Position numbers and translations under genes: made by a program. A model generated the notes under the pieces. The model was given only the letters and a program-made list of their open reading frames with translations, ran no database searches and was not told the origin of the DNA. This document shows positions 8,015 through 19,060 of a stretch of 24,080 nt of DNA, one piece after another; the first letter of the stretch is position 1; each line of letters opens with the position of its first letter. This stretch comes from Suillus spraguei (lineage: Eukaryota > Basidiomycota > Agaricomycetes > Boletales > Suillaceae), in contig JABCPU010000845.1 in assembly GCA_016800925.1 (NCBI GenBank), positions 1 through 24,080 of the forward strand, read 5' to 3'.

Positions 8015-8732
8015 TATGGAATTGTCAAAGTATACGAAGCATCGTTTTGCAGACATCACTGAATGGAAGGTAGCAGCCGATATAGTCATATTGATACATC
8101 CTATAAGCCAGAAACCCTGCATCATCCAGGCAGGTTATCCATACTGCTAGGATATATCATTCCTGTATAGATACATGATCTGCCATATGGTCCATATCTA
8201 GAATATTTTTGAACCTCAGCTGTGCATGTATTATCCCCTACGCATTTCTGGGTACCTACTGTGGGAATTTCCCCACAAGAGGTTGTGCGTGAACTTGAGA
8301 GACCTTTTGAGATTCGAAATTATTACTAATAACAAGGACACCCTTTCGGTCGGTGCCATCTAAACATAATGATATGTACTACGCATTGATGTTTATAATA
8401 ATAATTCGGGAAATACAATGTTCGCACTGTCCTGTGTCTCTTCACATTCTCATTCTCGGCAAAGCTGTGTACAATTGACCGTGACCAAATAGATCCATTT
8501 GAAGGTCGACTACATTGCGCGCCAGTGTTAACCCTTGACACCCGTTAAATGTGGTTGTATACGCAGGCCGCAAGGAAACCTGTCTTCGATTTACCATCCA
8601 CGAAGAACGATTTGGATGGAATGCAATGTTAGTAGGGGGAATGCAGTGGCTCTCGGATGTTGGACTTCATTGTAACGACGATGTAGAGTCACTATGTGCA
8701 TCCGCGCATTTCTAACCAATCATTTTTTACGG
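8015..8732. other. Non-coding stretch downstream of the protease
   Basis: I see no convincing exon, RNA gene or transposon motif. The stretch is AT-leaning with scattered short open frames and no shared composition with neighbouring exons. Confidence 0.4.
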
Positions 8733-9152
8733 AGAGGTTTCATTGAATGGCGCACATGCAGTTTTGTTTCAAATCCAGGCGATGAGGAGGCACTCCTGGA
8801 TGGGTTAGCATTGCAAGGTAGTTGGGTGTGTCCTGGCGCGTTCAATGTGTGTTTGGAGTCATTCCTTCAGGTTGTCTGAACCAAAGTAAGAATCTGTTTT
8901 ATGTTATGAATGGCGTGTGTGCTTCATGATGTCTGTTTGCGAAACTTACGATAATCGCCTGATAATTTGTCTAGAATTGCGTCATTGGATTCGGAGGGGA
9001 AAGGAATGAGCGATGAAGACAGGTATCAGCGTCTTAACGATGTCTTGTGGGAAGAGAAAGTTAATGGTGTCCTCAAAGTTTGTAGTGGCTGCTATGAGTT
9101 CAAGATGTTATCGAGCAGTCTTCTCCAATGCGGTCGACGAATGCTGTGCACG
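8733..9152. repeat. Tandem duplication, copy 1 (420 bp)
   Basis: It starts agaggtttcattgaatgg and ends gcggtcgacgaatgctgtgc. Shared landmarks with copy 2 are ggaggcactcc, gttagcattg.aaggtagt, gcaatgtctgtttg-like text, aatttgtctagaatt and the final block. An open plus frame at 9000-9242 (RYQRLNDVLWEEKVNG...) exists only here and crosses into copy 2; I do not regard it as proven coding. Confidence 0.7.
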
Positions 9153-9169
9153 CAATCGCACAACGGTAC

Positions 9170-9526
9170 AGAGGTTTTATTGAATGGTATACACGCAGTT
9201 GTTTCAATCCAGGCGGTGGGGAGGCACTCCGGGATGAGTTAGCATTGTAAGGTAGTCGGGTGCGTGTTCTGGCGCATTCAATGAATTGAGCGTGTTCGGC
9301 TTCCTTCAGATCGTTCGAATTGTGAGTAGTGTGTGTGCTGCAATGTCTGTTTGTGAAACTTACGAAAATCGCATGGTAATTTGTCTAGAATTCTGTCATT
9401 AAATTCGTCAACGTAGACATTGAGAGGAAAAATGGCGATGAATGGAAGAGTAAGTTAATGGCGTCCTCAAAAGTTTGTGAAGCTGTTATGAGTTCAGAGC
9501 AATGCGGTCGACGAATGCTGTGCACG
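9170..9526. repeat. Tandem duplication, copy 2 (357 bp)
   Basis: Same order of landmarks as copy 1, but shortened by deletions, mainly in the part matching 9017-9055. Mismatches are spread evenly, which suggests an old duplication. A third faint trace (aagtatcagcatcaaag and tgttaacgag, about 9888-9917) resembles copy 1 near 9020. Confidence 0.68.
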
Positions 9527-10348
9527 GGAAGAGCCGCAAAAACACTATGACGTGGTGGACACAATTGCGCCCGAGGCCGGCGGTAACTCGTGCTTTATAT
9601 ATGTAGATTACTCACAAATTGTGTATTTGTTATACCCATCAACTGAAATCGATAACGACACCTGCTGGTCCGTCCATTTGTCGTTGGACTCAGGACCAAC
9701 TTGCGTTGCAGTCTAACTATATAACATGTTCGACAGTGGTTAAAAAGAAGAATGGATATCGCACCAATATCAACCAATGCAGCCTTAAGAAGACCAGGAA
9801 TAGAGCAGAGATGCTCATGAGCCACACATGGTTCGTCGTGGCTGATGCACTCGGTACTTATGCGTGATGTCATCTAGTGGTGAGGACAAAGTATCAGCAT
9901 CAAAGTGTTAACGAGTTAAGTATAAGACTAGCAAACCGAAACCCTGAGCTAGTTGAAGCTGATTCTCATTCAAGCTTATATATAAATTTCTGGCGGTGCT
10001 AGAGCAACAAAGGGAGAACTCATGACAAAGGTAGTCTCTCGTAGCAAGACCTTGATAGAACAATAGAAATAAAGAAACAAAGGGAGGATCGTTGGCCTCC
10101 GTACATGTCGGAGTTAGAAGACAAAAAAATCGACGCGAATATTTAGCCTGAATCAACAGCTAGGTGGTGTTGAGATAGAAGTGAATCGTGTTACATCACC
10201 AGAGGTCTCCACGAGCAGTATCTGCGCGTTTGCATTGACGACTGAATTTTTTCCTGCAGTAGTTTCGTCAAAGATAGTAACAGCATTTCTTCCCCCGCAG
10301 GTGCGTCTGCTACATTTAATCAGTAAGTCTGTTCGAGCTCATCCTACG
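9527..10348. other. Intergenic, no firm gene
   Basis: Open frames occur on both strands (for example a plus frame at 10181 and a minus frame reading NAVTIFDETTAGKNS about 10290-10245), but none joins to neighbours by good splice sites. Part of the right end may be the 3' portion of the decayed FHA gene. Confidence 0.35.
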
Positions 10349-11600
10349 CTACTTCATCTCCTCGACAGTCCGCTTCATCCGATCCAACAAGCTCCGCGTG
10401 TCCTCTTCGTCTTCCTCACTGTGTGGTGTCAACGGGGCCTTCAAAGGCGACGAGAGACGCCTGAAAGCATGCCCTTGCAGCGATTTCGCAGGCGAAGTGA
10501 AAAACTTCGTCAGAGATGCAGGTCATGAGTGAGCTTTCATAGGGAATATGCTTCTTTCGTCTGAGATGCACTGCACTCACCAATAGGGTGGACAGTAGAG
10601 TCTAGCGAGGAGGGCAGTTTCCGTAGTCCACTCCTCTCACTCGAAGTAGAGGGCGTAGAGGGTGCAACGGATAACTGTCTGATCCTTGGTACCTGTGCAA
10701 AGAAGGAGTATAGTGAGCGCTGAGTTGTGGTGTTCTTAGATGGTCATAGAATGAAAATTAGTTGGAAGACACGTCATGGGAGAGAAATGGCAAGAAAATG
10801 ACAAGGAGTTTGAGAGATCTCACCTAATGATTAATCACCGGTAAGATGGTAACTTATGACGTTGCGCAAGGAAAAGACAGCCAGGAGAGGTAGGCGATGC
10901 GCCAGGAGGAATCTAAGTAAATGTAGTAAGCTCCCCAAGCGCATATGTATATGTATCCTGCATCAGTTTGTAAAAGTTCAAATCAATTCTAACGAATACT
11001 TCATATTAATAGACAATCCGACATCCCAGCTTCGACAAAGAAAAAAAGTATGTACTTGCCTTCGATGTCCATCTCCTTATTAGCGTCCTCCCCAACCCAG
11101 TTCCTACATTCTCATATTTTCACTCTTTCCAAACCGTTGGTTGAGGGGCGGTGCTTTGCCAAAGATGACGAGGATTGAAAGCCTGCCGACGTACATAGTT
11201 TATTCACGAATGTATCGGCGAAGGTAAAGGTATTCTAGGCAGATAATCCACGCACCTGTCTTTCTGGCAACACAATTTCCACGTGCAGAGTAGAGCATTG
11301 ATCTTTGAGCAATAGAGGCAAACAACTGCACGTTGGGTCGCGTCCAAAGGTAATTGCCTTCTCATTGATTTGAAATACTGTTACCTGCTCATCAGTGATA
11401 CGCTTCATCAGCCGCAGCGCAACAAACAGTCATATTTCACTGCCGTCCATGGTGATGAGCAAGACTTTGTTACATGGGAACTTGGCAACGATATCAAACA
11501 AGAATAAACACATATCAGCAAGTGTACTCAGTTTGCCGCTCCGATCACCTCCGAGGCGGACTTCGCCATTCTCTGCTTTCAAAGTTCATTTCAACAACAT
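10349..11600 (-). pseudogene. Decayed FHA-domain gene
   Basis: On the minus strand a frame from about 11590 reads ENGEVRLGGDRSGKLSTL, then KVLLITMDGSEI, an in-frame TGA, and the FHA core: EKAITFGRDPTCS, CSTLHVEIVLPERQ, ending at a GTGCGT donor at 11255. FHA domains bind phosphothreonine; the GRD..S...L.H pattern is theirs. Further exons can be seen at 10692-10581 (IRQLSVAPSTPSTSSERSG) and 10504-10349 (TSPAKSLQGHAFRRLSSPLK, then EEDEEDTRSLLDRMKRTVEE). The latter matches the C-terminal part of basidiomycete FHA proteins that I recall. The last two exons do not join in frame, the second half of the FHA fold is barely visible, and the region between exons is short, so I read a gene with internal deletion and stops. 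Confidence 0.55.
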
Positions 11601-13151
11601 CAAAAACCTATTTTCTTCCGCTCAACCAACTCACCTTTTTGATTCATCGACATGAACTCGTTACCTGTCAATGTCTCTATGCATTTGCTCCAAAGTTACA
11701 AGTACCACCATACTGAATCAAGACCGAATCGATAAGATATTCTACTTGTTCATAGGATACCTAGCTTCCGTTTTTCGGTCTGGTATCAATATGCTGAATT
11801 CCAAGTTACCTCATCGGCCCATAAATACGTCGATGTCAACTCTTCTCTCCTAATCTTCTCCCTAACGAGCTTTAACGTTCATGTCCAGATGGCTAACTTA
11901 TTGTCGATGTGGGCATTTTTATTGTCAGTATGTTACCCCTCTCGAGACCGTGCCGTTTATATATATATATCTCAACCACTTATGCCCATCATCCTTATCC
12001 AGTGATCCCATCTGCACGCTGAAGGGCTCTTCTCTGCCTGTTAATACTATTGTTTGCTCCCACCCATACTATTTGAAAAGTTGGTGTACCTAGGCGGTCG
12101 CGTACCTGATGCTAACAAGCTAAGCTACAGGACTTGTATTCCTTATCATACGTGCCAGCCTCACCTGCGATGCAGGATACATTGCGTCAATTTTCCCGCT
12201 CGCAACTCCCACTGCTTTAAGCATATTGTGTGCGTTGGGGTGTTTTCGGGCCATAGCGATAGCGCAAGTCGTTGCTGGACTTGAGACACACCAATGCACA
12301 TTTATTGACTTCTCTCGTCGAGATGCTGGGCCACTGTTCCAATGTTTCATCTTACTCGAAAAGACTACAGTGGTCGAAGTTGCTCTGAACACTCAAACCG
12401 CATTCGATAAGACCAGATCGAGCAATTTTATGATTAAAGCCGAAGGGAGGTTCATGAAGGAGTCAAACATACACCTCCAGCTCCCGCATAGATAAATGCC
12501 CCTCGATTACTGAGTGAAGTGACTTTCCCACCGCGTGTTCAATAGCTAGAATGCTGGTTGGAAGGGAGTTTCTTCAAACATATTATATTTACTCCAGTGC
12601 AGCGTTGGCGAAGGACCTTTCATTCTTTCACATTAGTGGACGAACTGATCGCACTGTAGCTTAGCGGAGGCTGCGAACCATTTTATGGTGTCACTGGACC
12701 TCTTGAGATAGTCAAATCCTTAAGACACTGGAGACTTGAGATATCAGGATGGTTTTACGACAACAAACAATGATCTCCCAATCTGATACGCGCTGTAGTT
12801 CAACTTTTACCCCCGTCGTTAGTACGCGTACAGATAGGGCGGAAATATTGACACACGATGCTTGATAAATGGATGGTTATCAATAAAACCTCAAAGCACT
12901 TCATTCATCCCAGGAAATGTGATTAATACAAGCTATAGGTAATGTAAACAGGAAAAGAGCTAAAGTGTAACGCGGATGAATAGCAAGGACAGCACGAGAC
13001 GAGGATAAAAAGCGAGATGGGCATGGTATCCAGGGTGATGCAGAGATTGTACGTTAGAATAGCGTTCGATAACGAGCAGCGAATGGCATGTGTGCGGGGA
13101 GGCAGATATATATCATCAAACAAGTATTAGCCCGTGTATATCAAGTGAGAC
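11601..13151. other. Intergenic stretch, no supported gene
   Basis: Two overlapping opposite-strand open frames around 12120-12495 are the longest; neither has a recognisable motif, good start context or introns. An (AT)n run is at 11958-11972. Nothing else stands out. Confidence 0.4.
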
Positions 13152-14589
13152 TCATCCACGAGGCTTATACGAGTATTCGTCGGCGAGAAAATGGAGTAGC
13201 AGGGCGTTCACCTCGGATGCGTGAGTTACAATGACATCGTGGCCACCATCATTGATGGTGGCGAGGTCGGCTTGCGGTACAAGACTCTGTATCTTAGAAG
13301 CGTATTTATAAGGCACAGTCTTGTCTGAAGTTCCCTTCATTGAAAAATCAGTATTATAGCGGCAGATAGATGAGCGATCTCTCACATGAATGAGCAATAC
13401 TTGGTTGCCAGAGCGTGCAAGTGATTGGAATGCAAAGTGCAGGCCACGAATAGGGCCGTCGCGAAGGGAAGATGCCACGGCCGCATTGTAATGAGGGAGA
13501 TGAGCGGTTTGGAGACGGACAATCTGAGAGAATAGTACTTAGTGGCCGTGAAATGGGTGGTCAGGAAAAAACAAACTTCTTGGATCGGATTGGTTTCGTA
13601 AAGTTCTGAGGATTTAGAGGTATTTGCGAGGAGACGCATGTAATGCTACATCAAAGTCAGATGGGAGAAAAGAAAACAGCCCCTCTATCTTACTTGGAAA
13701 GGTGGGAGGGCGGACACAGTTTGCACGAGGGGAGTTGACATGAATTTTGCGGTACGGGAGATATCGCTTGACTGGGTGAGATAGGTTAGGCGAAGGATTT
13801 TTATGTTGATTATCAATTACCTCCATGATACCTGCTGAAGCAATAAGAGCAACTTTTCCATTTACCAGATGAGGAAAGTGGGCTGAAAATGCAGTCGCAA
13901 TGCCACCTCCCTGATTGCAATCGGAGAGATCAAGCGGTCAATTAACAAAAGAAGATAAATTTACCATCGACAATCCGACGATGAATGCATTATCCCATTT
14001 AACGTGTTGCATAAGGAGCGCGAGTTGGGTGGTGTAAAGGGCGGTGTCATAAGTTACCTGTGGAGCATCAGAGTAACCACGACCATATAAATCTACAAAA
14101 TCAATGGGTTAAAACCGTAACACACATTGAAAGCTAACAACGCACCATACAGAAGTACACGGTATCCTCGTGAGGCAAGTACAGGCGCTACGTCTTTCCA
14201 GACAATGGCCGGAATTGAAAGTCCATGTATCAAAACAATCTGGAAGTCTTTATAAGTATGTGATACTCGTGCGCACGACAACACGCACACGCCGTCCATC
14301 TTCCGGTCCTATGAGCCAATATCGCACCTGGGTAGTATACTCGTCAGCACTTGAACATGAGTACGCATCAGAAAGTACGTGCCCGTCCTAGAGGTAGGTT
14401 AACGTATGCACCACCACTATACAAATCCTCTGGGTATACATCCCATGACGGTGATGAGCTCGGAAGGTGCGCTAGGGATGTATGAATGATAGGTACAGTA
14501 GGTGGTCGTGGGAAGCTGGCTAAGAGGTAAACAGTGAGAAATAACGGAGGAAGGACCAGGGCTAGACGATGAAATGGGGTTGATCCCAT
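13152..14589 (-). CDS. Alpha/beta hydrolase, membrane-anchored or secreted
   Basis: Nine exons: 14589-14383, 14327-14289, 14239-14146, 14092-13965, 13910-13821, 13771-13694, 13645-13577, 13523-13386, 13334-13152; 341 aa, frame intact. Residues 8-25 are hydrophobic (LALVLPPLFLTVYLLA), a signal anchor. The fold begins VNLPLGR/VRYWLIGPEDGRR, then VLIHGLSIPAIVWKDV with the HG oxyanion loop. The nucleophile elbow is GLSMGGG (Ser near residue 155), the acid is probably the Asp in GTSDKTVPYK, and the base is the His in NDGGHDVIV. All parts of the triad are present, so it should be active; the substrate is unknown. Intron 1 (14382-14328) starts GC and not GT. The gene diverges from the Myb gene at 14845. 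Confidence 0.88.
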
Positions 14590-14844
14590 CGTCGCTGAAG
14601 ATAATCAAGATATGTACAAGATGGGGTATCAATAGGCAGTAATTAAGCGAAACACACGAAAGACGCTAACCGGTACGGTGTCACATGACTACAGCTTATA
14701 CAACTCCGACAGATCACGTGACGTGCTCCGCGCGCTGGGTTGGCGTTGTTTGGCTTTTTGATTTCTTGCGGTCGACGACTCCTGCTCATCGTCACCCACG
14801 ACGACAACGACCCAAACTGACAAGGCCTCTTACTGACGGTTGTG
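14590..14844. promoter_or_regulatory. Shared divergent promoter region (255 bp)
   Basis: It separates the hydrolase ATG (14589, minus) from the Myb-gene ATG (14845, plus). It has no clear TATA box. A CACGTGAC-type E-box occurs at 14715-14722 (tcacgtgacgtg, with an adjoining TGACGTG), a plausible bZIP/bHLH site. Co-regulation of the two genes is an inference. Confidence 0.4.
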
Positions 14845-17841
14845 ATGAGCAATGAATATCCACCCCTAGCCCTTGATGACCTTGTTCATATCATGTCTTT
14901 CTCCCCGGCGCCACCACTCGCAACACTGGATGACTCTCAACTACCCCTCCGGCCCAAAATCGCATCTCCTAACCCTAAAAATAACACTGACATACAAGAA
15001 GTTCATATGAATATCACGGACATGTATGATCTTGGTGGAGGGGAGAAAGAGCTACTCGATATGGTGTGTTATGACCCATTCAATATTATCACAGGACGTT
15101 AGACTCAACCTCCATATCTATACTGATAGACGGCGAAGGAAATTGGTCTTATGCATCCTGACCCAGAGCAAGTTATTAGACAGGCTGAAATGATATCCTG
15201 CCTAATTGACCAGCGCGATATGCTCGTGCGACAGGCAGAGGAGCAGAGATTGCGGTGGAACTCAGAGAAAGATGGTTGGGCACGGATGGCAGAGGCACTT
15301 ATTGCACAGCAGGCCAAGCACAGGAGTTCGTCTGACAAGGATGAGGTAAGTCATTTGTCTCCTTTTAGCGATGTTGGTTTAGCAAGACTGCGTGGTCGTC
15401 CTCACAAATCACTTTTCATGTCAATCACTCGGCCGCGGCACTGGTAGTCAACTAGTCTATTTGACATGTGAACCACTTATTGCAACTTCTTGTCATTTTC
15501 ATTACCCCCCTTTTCCTAGGGTTACCAGTAACTAACTTTGATTCAGGAACTTGAGCGACAACATGCTATAACTGAGGCAGACAATCGAAGTCTCCGCCAA
15601 CGAGTGAGCTCATCCTTCCATCACACACTCCTATTGCTGATTTCCTACCAGCTTCATGAAACTCAATCGCGTCTCTCCATCCTCGAAGGCGAATTATCCC
15701 GCCTCCGCCCCCTACTTCTCATGCAACCTCTCGCGTTAAATGGGACTGTCACCTTGAATCAAGTACCAAAGATCCGTCCACGCCGCCGGAAAAGAAAAGA
15801 CCCAGTGACTACGGAGGATGAGGATCCTGATCCTTCTGATGATGACCATCCAGGGGTCCCTGAGGATACATCTCTAACCACACCAAAGCAGACATCGCGT
15901 ATAGCAGCAGCAAGTCTCCATCCGCATACTTCCAAGCGCCGGCAAAGACAAGCTCCGCGAGTTCTAACTGCGGATGCAAGAACAGAACACTTGCTGCTAG
16001 CGGCAAAGAGGATCGGAAAACAGCGTGCTGGCATAATGGCTGGCCTCACACATACCCTGGACAAGCGGCGAGAGGAATCAACATCAACTGTTGCTGCTAC
16101 CCCTAAGACACCAAAGCGTACGACAGCTGTCCCCCCTGGGCCAGGGTACGTCTATCTTAATAGTCCTATGCGCCCAGGTGCTGTCCCTGTGCTTGTTCCA
16201 GCATATCCACACCACCTACTACAAACACCGAGTTCTTCTAAGACAACAGCTTCAGCGTCTTCCTCTACTTACCAACAGAAGAAGCAGCAAGGTGCGCGCA
16301 GCCAGAACCCACCGACGCCTTTGGACTCTCTTTTGAGTGCAGCACGGTCGATGATGGATAATGAGGAAGATGAGGAAGAGAGTGTTACCGGCACGAGGCG
16401 TTCGCGATCAAGCGATATGCCTGATAGTCCTGTACCGAAACGCAGGAGAATCGTCGCTCGGGAGAAAGTCAGTGCGCTCAGAGATCAAGCGAGAGATGAA
16501 GCTGCAGGACATCCAAGCAATAGCTTAACCGGCTCCAATTCAACTACTGTCGGCAGGGTTAGATCAGGGCTGGACGTACTAGCTGACCAAGCCGCCGCAT
16601 TCTCTTCACATGATCTGCAGAGTCATTTGGAACCTCGCTCACTGCCCAAGGGTAAAGGAAAAGAGAAGGCTCCTGCCACTCCTGACAAATCCCCTGACAA
16701 TCGGCTGAGAGAGAAAAGCAGGTCAAAGAGGAAGCAATCCGTACCTGACGTTGCACCCGAGCCTCCTCGGTCCCGTCGTCCCTCACCTTTACCCCAAGCA
16801 AGTGCAGCTGACTGGGATTCTGGACCGCCAAATCTACGTTCGGTCCAATGGACCGACGATCCTACACAAGTTTCCTCTGGGAACTACGGTTCTGCCCGTG
16901 AGATCGCAACCGCGTCAACACCTGTCCCCAAGACAATATCCCATACCCCTCCTCCGCGGCCCGAGTCGGCTGATCAGGTGGTGCATGGTCGTCCCAGCAG
17001 CGCGGCTACACCACCACCTATACCTCCCGCCGAGCCCACTTCCGATCCCAGCGTGGATGCGCCCCCCAGTCAGTCCGCACTCATTGATCCATTCCTTGTA
17101 CCTCGTTCTCCTCGGCATGAAAGTTTCACAGTCACAGAGGCTGTGGTCTCGTCATCTGCAATACACAAACGGGCAGCCACGACCCCGATCAGTAGTAGTT
17201 TGGCAGATACCCCGTCAGATTTGCAAGCACATCTGCGACACGAGACAGCTCCTGGAAACACCAACGCGGGAAGTGCTGATTCGATCGCTGATATCACTGG
17301 ACCGAGTTCTGGCCTCGCAGCTGGAACAGAATCTGTGGCGATCACGAAGAACAAGGAGGTCACCAGGGTTGTGGGCCAAGATGTTCCAAAGAGGCAGCGA
17401 AGTCCTTACGTCAAGTGGAGCAAAGAGGAGGATGATCTACTTGCTCAGGTTAGTGTTCTGTGAGTCCACAGCGGCTAGATTCTTGACACCTTTCATAGGC
17501 TGTCGCCAAATATGGACAGAAGTGGGACTTGGTCCAGAAAGCGTTACCATCGAGGGATATCACCAAGTTCGACAGCGATGGCTTCGCAAACTAGGTACGC
17601 TGCAAAATATTCATTATTTACTACTCAAACTTATCCAGCTTCAGGGGTCTTCGACAGCAAACCAGACTTGTCTGCCTTCCAAACTGGTAGTTTCCCATCT
17701 GGCTCGCGTTTAGGAGAGACGCCAGGATCACCCGTCCCAGCTGAACCTCCTCCAAATCCGAAGTTGGGACTTGCTCCGCTGAGCAGTGAACTTGCTTTTT
17801 CGTCATTTTTATCTGGGAGAGGGGAGAGTCGACCGTCGTAG
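14845..17841 (+). CDS. Coiled-coil protein with C-terminal Myb/SANT repeat, one-base break in the repeat
   Basis: Exons: 14845-15063, 15139-15345, 15547-15603, 15652-17448, 17499-17594, 17645-17841. About 857 aa if the break is ignored. Residues ~74-190 are coiled coil (DQRDMLVRQAEEQRLRWNSE, ELERQHAITEADNRSLRQR, HETQSRLSILEGELSRLRPL). Basic clusters RPRRRKRKD and PKRRRIVAREK look like nuclear signals. A long Ser/Pro/Thr-rich disordered region follows. The Myb repeat is KWSKEEDDLLAQ/AVAKYGQKWDLVQKALPSR, then GYHQVRQRWLRKLG in another frame: one base is missing at the GGG of 17553-17555. As written the protein stops at TAG 17592-17594 after SDGFAN, losing recognition helix and tail (VFDSKPDLSAF...GESRPS). 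It is likely a transcription factor or chromatin protein. It may be a real null allele or a sequencing error. Confidence 0.75.
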
Positions 17842-18284
17842 CAAAACTGTCGCTGTCTTGGTAATTGCTGAGAGTATTGTACCTTACTGTTTATTACTAG
17901 TACCGCCAGTCACTGATCATAGTGTAATCGTTGTGCGGGTATTATGTAGCAGCTGCTTGATTTTTTTTCGGATTGTAATGAAGAATGCAATACTTACGGG
18001 GACCAGGGGTGACTGCAAGTACTTACTTTTGCCAAATTGCGCCACGGGCCCTCGACAGTATTTGTTTTTTTTTTTCGACTCTGCAGCGTGCGCCCTGTCC
18101 CAGATCATAGCGCTAGCAAACGCTGTCACAAAACACGTTATACCATGCGTCTTCTGTATACAACAGCATTACTTGCAGTGTGGTATCGATATAAGCATCA
18201 AATCATCATGGCGAGTTCACTGGTCCCAGACAGACAAAAACTTCTTCAGACAATGACTACTCGTGACACACAAAAGGGCATCAG
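17842..18284. other. 3' region of the Myb gene, no further gene
   Basis: It contains T-rich runs (T8 at 17962-17969, T10 at 18066-18075) compatible with 3' UTR and transcription end. The long plus-strand open frame here lacks motifs and introns. Confidence 0.4.
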
Positions 18285-18461
18285 GATTCAGTACTATCTC
18301 CTTCTCGTTACTCCGAGTCTCCGACTGACACGTTTGTCGCTCGAACTGAGTGGAATAGAATCGCGAATGACACTCTTGCTCTTGAAGAAAGATCTTCTGA
18401 TAAACACGAACTCCTGGCGCCATCGGATGGTGCCTCCGTGATCCACTCCGAGTCTATGTGA
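18285..18461 (+). pseudogene. Orphan C-terminal exon-like fragment
   Basis: After an acceptor (atcag at 18284) the frame reads DSVLSPSRYSESPTDTFVAR, TEWNRIANDTLALEERSSDK, ELLAPSDGASVIHSESM and stops at 18461. The composition is protein-like and codon periodicity is good, but no upstream exon joins it convincingly. I do not recognise the family. Confidence 0.35.
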
Positions 18462-18731
18462 ACTGGTGCAGGAGTCAGTAGAGAATCAGAACGCGCCTCT
18501 GTCAAAACACCGCCCCTCAGAGAGGTATCGTAAGGGATGCTACCTCAACTACAGATACTACGACCCGAAGGGAGCATCTCAGGCTGGAACCGAACAAAGA
18601 ATGGACCATTCATCTCGAGATGGTAACAAGAATAGTCATCGGCATCAGGAAACCCCCCCGCTACAAATTTAGGCTAATTATGTAAAACTTTCTCCACATT
18701 CACGGCAGGCTCCTTCTTGCATTTTGGAATG

Positions 18732-19052
18732 TCCAACTTGCAGCCGTATCATAGTATTACAGGATGAAGTAGCTACGAATTGAAGAAAACAAATGCATCT
18801 GACAAAGAATCATCGATGCATTCAACGACTCGTCCTGTGCCAAATTGTCAATCCGGAAAAACTCTTGCAACCGCTCATCGAGTCAACAGTTTCATCAAGA
18901 TTGTCTCTTCCAACGGCTCGTTTGAAGTCGAACCTTCACAAGGTCCTCAAGAGATCTTGTCGGCCTCTTACTGGTTCTTAGAACGAGAATCACCTATGTT
19001 CAAAGAGCTACACTAGTAAGAATCCACATGTTAGCCCTAAGGTCACATCTGA
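18732..19052 (+). repeat. Dispersed gene-fragment repeat, copy A
   Basis: It shares with 23582-24000 the words cttgcagccgtatcatag, acaggatgaag, agtttcatcaagattgtc, gaagtcgaaccttc.caaggt and gagatct.gtcggcctct, in the same order and strand. At its end the two copies keep one reading frame (here EVEPSQGPQEILSAS...LH, stop at 19016), so the source was a coding 3' exon. It sits directly behind the stop of the WD40 gene, on the opposite strand. Confidence 0.7.
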
Positions 19053-19060
19053 ACACCGAG

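Noticed and set aside
8760..8780. tRNA B-box-like gtttcaaatcc
   Set aside because: No A box at the right distance and no cloverleaf could be formed; the same text is degenerate in the duplicated copy.
12120..12495. Overlapping open frames on both strands
   Set aside because: No family motif, no introns and mutually exclusive; length is not beyond chance.
16751..17713. A 320-codon open frame overlapping the Myb gene
   Set aside because: It is an alternative frame of the low-complexity Ser/Pro-rich exon 4; it has no motif, and the splice sites and coiled-coil/Myb matches support the other frame.
17786..18256. 156-codon plus-strand open frame
   Set aside because: It overlaps the last exon of the Myb gene in another frame and then runs through T-rich 3' sequence; its composition is not protein-like.
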